This document shows, piece by piece, positions 47,395-58,830 of a stretch of DNA of 64,000 nucleotides. Made by a program: the position numbers and the translations under genes. The notes below the pieces were generated by a model, which saw only the letters and a list, made by a program, of their open reading frames with translations, was not told the origin of the DNA and made no database searches. Source of the DNA: Polytrichum commune. Taxonomy: Eukaryota > Streptophyta > Polytrichopsida > Polytrichales > Polytrichaceae. Position 1 is the first letter of the stretch. Every line of letters begins with the position of its first letter. Location of the stretch: NCBI GenBank assembly GCA_950295325.1, contig OX485808.1:18248527-18312526 (forward strand), in the 5' to 3' direction.

Positions 47395-48622
47395 GGGGCG
47401 GTTTACACTATGGACCATGAAGTCGTCCCACGTAAGAGGTCTATTTTGCGTGGGACGACTTCATGGGACGACTTCCATGGTCCGAGTTACTAAAATATTA
47501 GTTTTCATGGTTCATGGGCCCTTCACTAGGTGTAAACCGAATGTGGACCATGAAGAATGACCATGCGGCAAGAAGTGGATGTGCTGATTTTTTTAATATA
47601 AGCCCAAAAAGGGCAGTTTTGGGGGAAAATGAAGTTTGAGCATTTTGTTGACTTCAATTTGCCTTCACTTGCCTACACATGCCTTCACTTATCTTGTCAA
47701 TTAGTTTTTTCTTCTTTTCACCTTAAAGTTTGATCATTCTCTTGTCATCTCTTGGGCTTCAATTGTCTTCACTTTTTGTTAAATGTGTCGAAGATGTGGC
47801 TTGCAAATCTTCTCACAACAATTTTTACAAAAAAAAAATGAGCGATGCAATTGTAAATGTTCAAATTGAATGTAATTTACATGTGACATGTACCTTGTGT
47901 TTCACTACACTAAATAGGATATTTAGTGTTTGATTATATTTGATGTTGTTACCACCCAACCTTCCTCAACACTAAATTTCAATTCTTTGATAATTAATGT
48001 TAGAAGATTTCCCATTGCGCTTCTTTTGACCACCCTGATCTACAGTCACTAAACGACTATGTATTTTCTTATTTCTTTTTCAACTGTATGTTTTAAACAT
48101 TTTGGAGCGTGTAATATACCGTTGGAAAGGTATTTTCAAGACCTTTCCAATGGTATATTACACGCCTCCAAATTCCAAACATTGCAGCTGGTAGACCAAA
48201 AAAACAAATCTGCACTTGAATTCTTGAGTTCTAGATGTCCCGCGTTGTTTGATGAAACACGTGTAAGCGGGTTTAAAGGGTAGGGCAAGGTAGTGCTGGT
48301 GTGTCTCATGGGCTATAATATAATTAAGGCACATAAAAGGTAGATTCATTAAAACATTCGTGAAATGGCATTTCTCTGACATGGGCCCTTGCCTTTTCCT
48401 ACCAGACCACCTCTCTTGCCTCTCTCAACGAAAAACCCGTTGGACCATGTCAGTGCATTTATTAGGCCTTAAAATTTATATTTTGGGGACCTCAACCTCC
48501 GTGGTCCCTCTGCCATTTTTTCCTTAGTGTAAACCGAAGTTGTCCCGGGACAACTTCAAGAACCAATCAGCTGCCTTGCAGAGCCCTGGTCCAACTTCAT
48601 GGTCCATAGTGTAAACCGCCCC
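47395..48622. mobile_element. Large non-autonomous Harbinger-like element, 1228 bp
   Basis: About 29 bp of inverted ends starting GGGGCGGTTTACACTATGGA match exactly at the two termini, with TAA on both sides (47392-47394 and 48623-48625). The ends also carry sub-terminal 'gtcgtcccacg...cgtgggacgac' palindromes. It contains an R3-like fragment (about 47904-48030), a strong hairpin (48102-48171) and no transposase. It shares the TTYACACTATGG wording with the element at 41183. Confidence 0.88.
48102..48171 (+). repeat. 30-bp-stem hairpin inside the Harbinger-like element
   Basis: The arms 48102-48131 (GCGTGTAATATACCGTTGGA core) and 48141-48171 pair along about 30 bp with one G-T/mismatch and one single-base bulge, leaving a 9-base loop. 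The shape resembles a MITE-derived miRNA or siRNA precursor. I see no proof of expression. Confidence 0.75.
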
Positions 48623-48727
48623 TAAGTGTAGCATCCCTCAAAAAGAGAGAGGAAAATATAAGAGGCATGATCCACCCAACCTTGAGTCTTTTATACTTGT
48701 AGGAACTAAGAGTTGAAGCTCCCCTCG

Positions 48728-49220
48728 ATTACACTGTTTGTGGTATCTAGTGTCACTTACTATTTAGAGATACACAATGCTATACCTATTCATGGATAAT
48801 GTAATATTTTTACCAAGCAAAGCCATTTATGTTCTATAGTACCGTAACACAATAGCTGGTTCGTCCCCTGGCGAACGAATATTTATTTATTTTGAAAAAA
48901 TAAGGTTCGCCTCTCAAAAAACTGAATTTCTCAATTTTCATTTTTAGCAAAAAAATCAGTAAAAATGACCTTAAATGGCTTAGAAACACCAAAAGATTGC
49001 AAAAATTAATTAATTTTATTTTCGTTTTTCTATCTTCATAATTTCATAATTTTTACGTTTTTTATTTTTAGAATTATTTTTGAACGAACCAGCTATGGTA
49101 CTACGGTATATGAACAACTTATATAACCTTTGAAAGTAAGAAATGGAGTCTAGAGTAAGAAGTTATTGCGTTGTGTAATTTCAAATAGTAAGTGATACTA
49201 AATACCATAAATGGTGTAGT
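48728..49220. mobile_element. R5 MITE interrupted by another MITE
   Basis: The R5 halves match the intact copy at 6928-7154: 'gtaatattttaccaa', 'catttatgttc' on the left, and 'taagaagttattgcgttgtgtaa' and 'tggtgtagt' on the right. A different element separates them at 48840-49108. Confidence 0.7.
48840..49108. mobile_element. MITE nested in R5, 269 bp
   Basis: Inverted ends of about 24 bp (TACCGTAACACAATAGCTGG / CCAGCTATGGTACTACGGTA) with a few mismatches. The interior is AT-rich and non-coding. TA or TATA flanks both ends, so a TA-inserting (Mariner/Stowaway-like) origin is possible but not certain. Confidence 0.7.
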
Positions 49221-49689
49221 CCTCAAGCATTTAGTTAATTGGCTCTCCCTCCATGCCTTTGGGGTGAGTTAAGTGATCTTAACTAACAACTGTTACAAGG
49301 TCAAAACATCATGTAACACCATGTTCCCAACTAGTAGGTAACTCCCCCTTTACCTTTTAGGATAATTAGATCTCCCATTGTGGAGTCCTCTAGTCTCATA
49401 GATAGTAGGGTCTAGTTGGAATTAAAGATAACAAAGGTGATTAATAAATAAATACACATTACACACCTCCCCACTTAGAAATGAACATCCACGTTCATGA
49501 ATTGCAAACCCCAAACCTTAGTGCATCAAAACAGTAGTCAAAACCACCTTTTTTACTTAAACCAAGCCATGGGACCTATATATGTACCCATGCTCCATGC
49601 CACTTGCAGGACGAGACAATTTAACAATAACGCCATGTTTACACGATCTTGTGCAAGCATAAAAGAACGAAAATGTGCCCGCCCTTAAG

Positions 49690-52600
49690 ATACATTTTGC
49701 CTCACATATGTTTATGCGCAACTAGGGCTTCATGGTCACACTTAACACATGACATGTAAGCTTATCATTTGACTTGGCTACCGCATCCCAATACTCCTTG
49801 AGGACTTCCACATTCAAGTTGCTCTCTGGCTCCCAAGAATTATGCACAAGTGCATATCTGAGCCATTTCATCAAATAGAATTTATTGGGGTGAGGACGAG
49901 ACCCTTTATTTTCATGGGCAAGCACATGTTCTACTTCATATGATGCATTATCCTCAAAGATTGGTGAAGGGGGGAGGTTATACACTGCCATCGAGTATAT
50001 ATAGCTAAAGAAGTGATACATTAAAGACATCTTGAATCTTAAATGTGATTGGCAATTGCACACAATATGCTACGACCCCTATCATCTTGATTATCCAAAA
50101 TGGGCCAATCCACTATGGTAATAGTTTCTAGTACCTGGGACCTTCAACTTAATGCGGCATTACTTACAAGCACTTGTTGGTACACCTCATAAAAAAATTC
50201 TCGCCTTTTCTCGTCGTTATAGTATTTATCCTTTGATGCTCAAATTTTAAATGTCTTATGGCCTAACCAATTGCATCGGACATATGCTTGGAGAAAATCT
50301 TTGCAGTAGGGACTTGACACTTGCTAATCCCACTGATTGGTGTCATATGATGTTGAAATGTGTTCAAAATGAACATGGTATTTCAAATAAACTTTTGCCA
50401 AAAATCATTATATGCAAATTTGACCATAGCAAATAATTCATCCCAATCATCTTGCACCAAATTTATATAATGTCACAACATGTCCTCCATGATGTGGTTT
50501 ACCCATTCCACCTATCCATCAATTTGAGGATGAAATGAGGTGGACATAGCCTATAAGGGATACCCTTTACATTGATTATATCGCTCTCAAGGATCTTCTT
50601 GCATAGGGTTGGCCACCACTAATTGAAGGACCAAATCACTTGAAACTACCTTGGGTGTCATCAAGGCCTTTCGAACGCCCATGTCTAGCAGATTCCTACT
50701 AATGGGATCAACCATATTGATATGTCCTAGGCGGTATGCCCACTTATAGACAAAATTTTACTTCATGAATTCCAACCATGGAGCTTGATGTCTTGATAAA
50801 TGATGTTGTGTCTTTAAATACACAAGTGAATTGTGGTCTATCACCAGTCAACCCCCACTAAGTAACACCGTCATGTTTGCATGGCATGCACAACTATTGC
50901 TAACTCTTGCTCTCTAGTGGTATAATTCCTCACATTAGGGGAGAATTTCTTACTTTCAAAGACAATGGGTCTTCCTACTTGAAGCATAATTCATCATGCC
51001 CTTATTAGAGAAGCATCACTGACACCTTCAAATGGCTCCCATGACTTGGGTAAGGTCAAAATTGATCTATGTATTGAAACAAATTGAATATTTTCAAAGG
51101 CACGCTCACAATCCTTTGTCCAAATGAACTTAGTTTTGGTTCGTGTCAAAGATGTTGAAAGTGCCATTATAATACAATAATTTGTGGATGGATTTGTGAA
51201 AGTAATTGCAAAGTTGTAAGAAATACTAAATTGTCCAATTTCAAAAGGTCTATGCCTCTTTGTAATAATTTCAATTTTCCTAGGGTCCGCCTCAATGCTC
51301 TTATTGCTGACAACATGGCCTAAGTATTGCAATTTCTCCTTCACGAAATGACACTTAGTCATCTTGACATAAATTTGATTCTCTTTTAGAACTTGGAATA
51401 CTTGGAATACTTTGAGAAAATTAAGATATTATCAACATACACCAACACAAATTTCCCGATGAACTTATGTAAAACTTGGTTCATCACTCCTTGGAAAATA
51501 GTCGGGGCTTGGTAAGACAAAAGCTTAAGACCTTAAACCGGTAATACTCAAGCGGGGTTTTAAACATTGTTTTAGGTGCATCTTCCTCTAATATATAAAT
51601 ATGGCGATATCATTGTGCCAAATCTATGGATGAAAATATACTAGCGTTTGGTAATTAATCAAACATTTCATCAATGCGAGGTAATGGATGTTGATTTTTA
51701 CTATTTGCTTAATGAGTGCACAATAATCGATAACCATTTGCAATGTTTTGTCTTCTTTTTTTTTGACAAATAATATGGGAGACCCATAAGTTGATGAAAT
51801 GGGCTCAATCCATCCATTTTCAAAGCATTTCCTTATTTGCATCTTGGCCTCCTACAACTCAAGAGGACTCAACCTATAGATCGGCCTAAAAAATGGTTTC
51901 CCATCCGGCTCAAGAAGAACAATATGGATCACATACTGCTCTGGAGGTAATCCACTTGGTAAAAGATGAAACACATTAACAAATTCCTCTAACATTATGG
52001 CATAAGGTGGTGCCAATATGTCCTGTACATCATCTCCGATCGTAGTCAATTGAATGAGGTTGCTCCATTTTGAATTGGCCGTTTGAATTGCATGGTAGTG
52101 CATCTATGGGGATTTGGACTTTGACTTTGCATTGGGTTCGCACACACAATCATTTTACGATGCAACATTCAGATTGAAAATCCAAGCATGCCTTGTGTTG
52201 TACTAGCCAATCATTGTCCAATATCATGTCAACACTATCACTCAACTTAGAGACAAGTGAATAAATTCAACTCTAATATTGTTGTATTTTAACATGGGCT
52301 TTAATATGCCCATCTATAGGAACTTGGTCACCATTGCCTAACACCACAGTGTTAATGCCCTTCTTTACCTTCAACCCGAAGGTATTAGCAAACGCAAAGT
52401 TCACATAGCAATGTGATGCAACACTGCCCATTAAAGTGTATGCATTATATTGCACTACTTGCCCTGAGAAGTTCATCATCATCATTTGAGATGACAAAGT
52501 GAGCTTATTCAAAACGTACTTGGATGCATGTGACGTTTAAAGGCACATACGTAGTTGATTGTATTATAATAGCACGTGTTTATGTTCTTTTTAGGTAATT

Positions 52601-52860
52601 TAACCCTGTTTCTACCTTGCCAACATTTGAGACGAGTGAGGGAACTTTGGACAAATTACTCACAAGGAACATACGGGAATGTTACGAAGGTAACTTGATC
52701 GATGATCACGGTCAATTTGCAATGTTGGAACTAAACTATGAGAAGCTTAAGACTTTCACAGAAAAACTTGAGGATTCATAATTCCATCATCGGATTATTT
52801 GCAAATTTCATGAAAGGCCTAATTGTATGGTAAAAAAGAGATACCCTATGATACCAATGC
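49690..52860 (-). pseudogene. Broken Ty3/gypsy retrotransposon, chromodomain type
   Basis: Minus-strand domains in gypsy order. Protease-like piece 52512-52273. Reverse transcriptase 52103-51624, with LLPSGLPPEQY, RPIYRLSPLEL and YGSPILFVKKKED motifs. RNase H and connection 51362-50994 (CHFVKEKLQYLGHVVS). Integrase C-terminal core about 50550-50200 (QDDWDELFAMVKFAYND). A terminal chromodomain-like segment 50063-49722 (YLMKWLRYALVHNSWEPE). Reverse transcriptase stays in one frame but is cut by a TAG at 51852. The integrase has TAG and TGA stops. Gag is not visible: only about 330 bp separate the protease piece from a possible primer-binding site. LTRs were not delimited. It is non-functional. 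Confidence 0.88.
52845..52856 (-). other. Possible primer-binding site of the gypsy remnant
   Basis: On the minus strand TGGTATCATAGG resembles the usual plant gypsy/copia primer-binding site complementary to initiator tRNA-Met (TGGTATCAGAGC). It lies on the correct, upstream side of the protease piece. Confidence 0.4.
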
Positions 52861-53124
52861 ATGTTGTTGTTGGATGTATGTCTGTGACATACATCCATCC
52901 AACTTTGTTTTCACCTTTGGCAAACATGATGTTGGTGGGGCCCGCTCAAAGTGATGGGTGTCTAGCACTGACCATGAAGGGATCGGAGCCCGTAACTTAA
53001 CGGATGTCAGGATTCGGGTGGTCCTATTTCAGATTCAAGCTCACCCCTACTGGGGACCACTTAATGCCTTTAATAATATTCACCATGCGACTACTCCAGG
53101 TGTACATGCTATCTTGCTTGATTC

Positions 53125-53300
53125 TTCTTTCTTCTTTTTCTTTTTTGGCACAAATTGAAAAATTCAATTTTAGAAAGAATCCAAAATACAACCAACCCGG
53201 CCGAAACAACGCAACCCTGGTGGAAATCAAGAAACCTACCTTGCCTGATTTGCGAGCTGAGGGGCTACAATTGCGAGCCCTAGGCGTTACTTGAGGTTCG
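53125..53300 (-). mobile_element. Second LINE 3' end
   Basis: Read on the minus strand it runs GGGTTGCGTTGTTTC..., then 'TTGAATTTTTCAATTTGTGCC', then an A/G-rich tail. The 3' end of the LINE at 35876-36752 has the same order (GGGTTGCATTGGTTC, TTGAATATTCAAGTCGTGCC, A-rich tail). So it is a severely truncated insertion of the same family. Confidence 0.65.
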
Positions 53301-53511
53301 TAAAGTAGATGGGCCTTATGGTGAGTTTCCATGTAGGTCACTCGCCCACTAGATTCTAGATAATAGTGGGTTGGAGGTGTTCGAATGTAGTGAAGCACAA
53401 GCCGTCATCCAACCACATTTTGACGGTCTGCTAGAAAATGGAGGGAAATGGATATGGGCCACTAGTCTTCTAAAGTCTTTAACCTATAAGTGTTGGTCAC
53501 TGAAGGACTAA

Positions 53512-53877
53512 GGGTGAGTTTCCATGTAGGCCCACTCGCTCATGAGATTCTAGTGTGAATAAGGACAAATCTGCCCAAATGTAGAGGAAATATGATAGGG
53601 TAGAGTTCGTACGTGCCAACTTCCCAAAATGTGGGCCTACCTACTAACCTCCTCCTTTTAAAATTGGTCTTCAAAGCCTTCGGTGACCGGGTCTTACAGG
53701 TTTAAAGATTCTTTAGTGATGCATGGAAGTCTAGCGGCCCGTGCCCATAGCCCTCTAGATTCTAGTGGACTGCCATAATATGGTTGGGTGGTGGTTGGTG
53801 CTTACGTACATGCAAACACTTCCAACACACTATTTTCTAGAATCTAGTGGGCGAGCGGCCTACATGGAAACTCACCC
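53512..53877. mobile_element. Harbinger-like MITE, 366 bp
   Basis: Inverted ends start GGGTGAGTTTCCATGTAGGC and continue imperfectly through 'cactcgc...agattctag'. TAA is present on both sides (53509-53511 and 53878-53880). A partial relative of one end lies at about 53320-53365. A different subfamily from the GGGCCGCTT elements. Confidence 0.82.
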
Positions 53878-53880
53878 TAA

Positions 53881-54261
53881 GACCCGTTGAAGACGGATCT
53901 CCGTATTTTAGTGCTACGAGCGTTTGTAGAACGCCTCCCGCGGGCAGCGTTCATGCTCAGGCAGCCCGTTCCCATCCTCCCGCCCCGACCCGTCTCACCT
54001 GCCCGTGTCCTCCTTCCTGCCCGGGACGGCCTTCCGTCTGTCCATCCGTCCATCCGTCCATCCGTCTCCACCAACCCCCCCCCCCCACCCCGAACCTGAG
54101 CTCCGTCATTCTTCCTCGCTCACGCCCCTGGACAGCTCCGGAGCAAGTGAGCAAGTTGGGAGATTGCTGGAGCACGGCAGGAGGAAGGCGAGGTCGGAGG
54201 CCAGCGGGCGGAGGGGGGCGAGTCAACGGAGGAAGGCCCAGCGAAGGGAGGCGAGGTTAAA
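53881..54261 (+). other. GC-rich island next to the 18S fragment
   Basis: Roughly 65% G+C in a window that is otherwise about 38%, with a TCCA/TCCG minisatellite (about 54037-54069) and a C-run. An open frame spans it on the plus strand (137 codons including flanks), but open frames are expected by chance at this composition and the product is low-complexity. Function unknown. Confidence 0.6.
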
Positions 54262-54545
54262 GGATTGACAGATTGAGAGCTCTTTCTTGATTCTATGGGT
54301 GGTGGTGCATGGCCGTTCGTAGTTGGTGGAGTGATTTGTCTGGTTAGTTCCGTTAACGAACGAGACCTCAGCCTGCTAAGTAGTTACGCGAAGAATCAGA
54401 TTCTTCGCGGCGAACTTCTTAGAGGGACTATCGGCGTCTAGCCGATGGAAGTTTGAGGCAATAACAGGTCTGTGATGCCCTTAGATGTTATGGGCCGCAC
54501 GCGCGCTACACTGATGAATTCAACGAGTTTATAACCTGGGCCGTT

Positions 54546-54590
<45 letters not shown>

Positions 54591-54675
54591 TTTCGGATCG
54601 CTGCTGACGGCGGCGACATTGTGAGAAGTTCATTAAACCTTATCGGAGGTTGCTGCCAATCAGTAGGATCATTCA
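54262..54675 (+). pseudogene. Rearranged 3' fragment of an 18S rRNA gene
   Basis: Begins at GGATTGACAG and runs through landmark blocks of 18S rRNA: GGTGGTGCATGGCCGTTC, GTTCCGTTAACGAACGAGAC, TTCTTAGAGGGACTAT, GAAGTTTGAGGCAATAACAG, GCCGCACGCGCGCTACACTG and CACACCGCCCGTCGCTCCTA, ending near GGATCATT. About 130 bases are deleted between 54543 and 54544, the last conserved helix is scrambled, and no 5' two-thirds is present, so it cannot be a working rRNA. Two stems (54388-54412 and 54430-54449) differ from the usual land-plant sequence yet pair perfectly. Confidence 0.92.
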
Positions 54676-54719
54676 CGGCCAGCAGCTGATTGCCGGCCGT
54701 TGTTCTGGTGAGCAAGTTT

Positions 54720-55340
54720 CTTCTGCAACAGTTACTAATTCTTAGAAGGAACTCCGGCTGTGATCGGTGGAGGCTGATTCTTCTTGGTCCCTAATTCTAG
54801 CACCCCTGGAGGCAAGTCTAGGATTTTCTGCGTGGTTTCTGAATATTCCTCATGTGACAAGGGATGGAGTAGTGGTGAAAGGCCACAGATTTTGTGTCTG
54901 ACGGAATTCGGACACGAGGCTCAGTTGATGTACTTCTTTAGCCCAGGCTCCTCTTGCTCAGTTACGCCAGATCTTTGCGTTGTCACGAAGTTAAGTTCCT
55001 TCATGGTAAGATGGAGCTATGATCCAGGAGAACCAACCGGCAGTTAGTTACAGATGAACCGGTAGAGTTTGAGAAACAGACGGACACGAGGCTCGGTTGA
55101 AGTACATCAACCGAGCCGGTTTCTCTAGGAGCATGTCTGTCTGTCTGTGTGTGCTTTGGTTCAGGGCAGGCTCCAAAGGGTGGCAGTTTATTAGTTGACG
55201 TGCCTGCGCCAGAATTCAGATGAGAGCTGCTTCATTCTAGGTGCTTCCCTGAATCCGGAGTTTGGAGGGATTAGTGGTGAAGAAAGGCAGCTGATGCTTT
55301 GGTGCGCGTGACGGAATTCGGACACGAGGCCAACAGGGAG
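54720..55340 (+). repeat. Internally duplicated segment with GGAATTCGGACACGAGGC motif
   Basis: Two related blocks (about 54858-54925 and 55258-55331) share 'attagtggtgaa...gg...ac/ctg...tg' and the exact string GACGGAATTCGGACACGAGGC minus its first base. A third, shorter version sits at 55078-55095. A perfect small palindrome CGGTTGAAGTACATCAACCG is at 55097-55116. Not coding. Confidence 0.6.
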
Positions 55341-55856
55341 ACCTAGTGAATTCCAGAAAATCCCTTCCAAACCTTCTCACAGAAGTGTACACAACAAAGG
55401 TTTGGATCATACTTGTGTTTCTTGTTGTGCTTTGTATGTCAGTAAGAACATGTTGATGAGCGAAGATAGGGCAGAGCCTTGTGTCTGGTATATTTCCTAG
55501 GAAGTCTAATAACTCTCAGTAAGCTCTGTTTAACTGTTTTGCTGAAGAAGAAGCTTCATTTTCTAGCCTACAATTGATTCTCCAGGAGGTTTGCAACTGA
55601 AATTACTTCCAAAATGAAGTTATAAAGTTATAAAGTGGCCAGCTGTGTAGGTTGACTTCTGCAGTGCAAGGAATGAAGAGGCCTTGGCAGTGTACTTAAT
55701 GTGATGTATTGTGGGCCATATTTCCAGTTCCTGAAACCGGATATGGACCACATGGATACTAGCCTGGTCATTTAAATTGGTCTGTAATTGAGGTCTCTGG
55801 TTACTTAGGCTGGTATGTCTATGTGATTTTGTGATTACAGGAAGATTTATTTTTTG

Positions 55857-56095
55857 GGCATAATTTGTTGAGATCCTAGTGTTTGCAATTCCAAGCGGTT
55901 ACATGTTGATAGGGTTTAGGGTTCTTGTCTTATAGTTGGGTGTATTCTGTAAATTCCTCTAAAATGGTTTGTATTTCTCCTGCAGTCTTGAATGCAGTGT
56001 CCAGTGGCCCTAAATTCCTCTAGAACAACCTGTAATTCTCCTGGAGTATTCATTTTCAACTAGTTATGCCTCAAACTCAACCAGTTGAGTTGTCT
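55857..56095 (-). repeat. R2 family repeat, reverse orientation, internally duplicated
   Basis: Complement of the R2 blocks ('gagatcctagtgtttgcaa', 'gcggttacatgttga', 'aactcaaccagttgag'). The 'aaattcctctaraa...gtaattctcctgcagt' segment is present twice in tandem. Confidence 0.65.
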
Positions 56096-57189
56096 ATTGG
56101 GAATGACATGTTATGTTTTGTACTTATCTTTGACGCAACAATTTATGTTATGTTGCATCTCTGTCCTAAAAGGCATTCGTATTTTGCAACACTTTTTTTT
56201 TTTGCAACCTTGGAATTTGTGTGTTGTGGGCGGAGTTGTTTAGGGCAGTTGGAGGAGGATTCCCATTTACAAGGACACCAACATGACTGCAAAGGTATGA
56301 TCATACATGTTGTCTTAGGGTAATGCATATCTACTTTTATGTTATCAATGCGTTTACTAAGGTTTTTCAATATGTATTTAAGGTTATTTTGGTAAAACAA
56401 ATCATCCTCATCATTTTGCAATGTCTAGGACGTTGATTGTAAGGGTTCCGATCTATCCACCTTGTCCTACCGGGAAGCGGTTGAATTTTTGCGAGAGCGG
56501 GCTACCATCCTCGACTACACCTCTCTTGACAAATTTGGCAATGACTTGTTTGATGCGGCTACAGCTGACATCGTCATGGGGTTCGTAACATCTTTCATCT
56601 TTTGTCATTTTTATTACTTGTTTGTGTGTTTTTGGTAATGTAGGGGTATCATTTAGTATGTATCATATGCTAAACAATTTTTTTTTCTATTTTTTGGGGG
56701 GATTCAGCTACTCATACCTAATCGGAATGGTGTGGAAGAGAAGGTCATTTTATGCACGACAATTTGGACAGACAAGCCGAGGATGAGAGAAACGTACACC
56801 ATATCTGAGTTTGAATGGATGGTAGTGGAGGTTAATGCTATTTAGAGGAGAAAACACATGACGTTGAACATGAAATCTAAGAGGATGCATTTTTTTTGCC
56901 GCATTTGTAATAAAGACATGGTTGACAAATCCGAGTTTGCATGGCACAGGCAACAGGACCTCTGTCCTATGTATGACGCTGAGAAGGATGGGCCATTGAA
57001 GATATTCCCAGTTAATGGAACCAAAGGCAACTCGGAAATCGTAACTACCTTAAAAAAATATAACATGAAGTTGCCTTGGCAAAATGGTGGTAATGGTGGG
57101 GAGAGGTCTATGGGGGAACCTTCGGTGGAGAGTGTCGATAATTAGGATGTGGTAATGTAGTACCGATTTTTTGGCCATTACCCGTCTAT

Positions 57190-58830
57190 AAAGGACAAAT
57201 CTTGAATTTTAACGTCTTTCATCCGGCAATAGGCAGTCAGTAGCCATCCAGAGGGATGAATGCCGGCAATTTCCGTCAAGAATTAGTTACGACGGCTAAC
57301 CACCTAGTCGTCTCTCTCGGCACTAAGGAGGAGGCTGACAGGAAAGAAGGTAGGCTATTTGCAAACAGCAAAATCTGACGTAGTCTCACCGTAGTTTAGC
57401 AATAGGCGTAGAAGTCTGTAGCTCAGTGATTGAGCCAGGCAATAGTCTTGGACAAGCAGGAAGCTTGGAATGACAATGTTAGGAAGTTATAGGGCTGAGA
57501 CAATTGGACCCTGAAGTGGACTTATCTCTTTTGTGTTAATGGGATGATTATGAGATGATTATGAGTGAAGTATTATGTGTAATTGTTTGTCTTATGAGTG
57601 AAGAGGATTGTTGAAGTAAGTGATGTGTAATGTCGTGAGTGATATTTGGAAAGTGAGTTTGAGCAAGTAATCTGACTTAGCATTGTAATGTCAAAATCAG
57701 GCAAATAGGCTGAGAAGAGGTTTGTAATTGAGCAAGGCAAGACTGATTCGGTGTGGGTGATTAAAGAAAAGTGGAAAAGGTTGAGAAGTTATAGAGTGAG
57801 AGGCAATGGTCTGAAGAATCAAGAAGCGACTGAGAGCAAAATCAAAATGTGGCAATAGCCTAGTAGAAGGCCAGAGAGTGGCAAGGCAACTGGTCAGAGA
57901 GAGAGGGAGAGAGAGAGAATTTGACGGACACAGACAGCCTGTCGTGAAGAAGGCAAGTTAGGCAAAGCTTGACGAGAAGCAAGAAGGGCAATCGTCCTAG
58001 CCAAAGGCTAGTAGCCGAGACCAGTGGGACCAGGCAAAAGGCCAAGTCGAGAGAGAGATGATGGCCATGGTCTACAGAGAGGACTGGGAAGTTAAAGAGG
58101 CTGTTTAGTAGCCAGCCGAGAAGGGCAATAGTCTTAGGAAGAGAGAAAGCCAGGGAGGCTAGAGTGAGGCCATCGCCTGGGCGAGTGCCCCAAAATTCCA
58201 GTCTTTGGTCAGTGTGTCAGAGAGGGAAAGAAGAGGAAAGTTAGGCAAGGGCCAGCATGAAAGATGGAAGGGCTAGAGGCAGGCTATAGGCTGTCAAGGC
58301 GGTACCTTCCCCTGAAGGGAAGAATATCTTACTGGAGTAAGACCTTACCCTTTGTATGTTGATTGATTAGTTTATAGAGGACTAAAGCCTTAAGGAAGAA
58401 CATCGCCTAGCTGTGAATGCATTATGTTTGTATTAACAAGTGAATGGCTGTTGAGATGAGTCACCAGATGGTTGAAGACTAAGATGGTGACTTGGGCACA
58501 TGAAGACATGTACGAGGCGGGTAAGTTGGTAATAAGGAATTAATTAAGGAATTTGCAAGTTTTATCTTCCGCATACTCAAGACGATGTGGTTACTCAAAG
58601 ACGCTACCCCGGACGACGTCCTGACTAATTGCCATGCCAACTTGCCAAGCTTTTGAGCTTCACGACTGACATAGGTCAAAACCATAGCGACGTAGAAAAA
58701 CTACCTTATTATAGGACGGACTCACTCACTACGGAAAAGGCACAAATGAACCTTAAGAATGAATGATCAAGTGGAATAATAAAGAAGTAAAGTAAGAATG
58801 GTCCTAAGTTGTTAACTTAATCCTTAATCC
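57190..58830. other. Purine-rich intron-like stretch of the unknown gene
   Basis: Rich in GA words, with a (GA)n run at 57896-57920 and loosely repeated 'ggcaat.gtc.tagg' words (about 57440, 57989, 58125). One short coding-like patch at 57259-57351 (NFRQELVTTANHLVVSLGTK). No other gene seen. Confidence 0.4.

Noticed and set aside
53847-54260. Plus-strand 137-codon frame
   Set aside because: Starts inside a MITE end and runs through GC-rich low-complexity DNA where long open frames are expected by chance.
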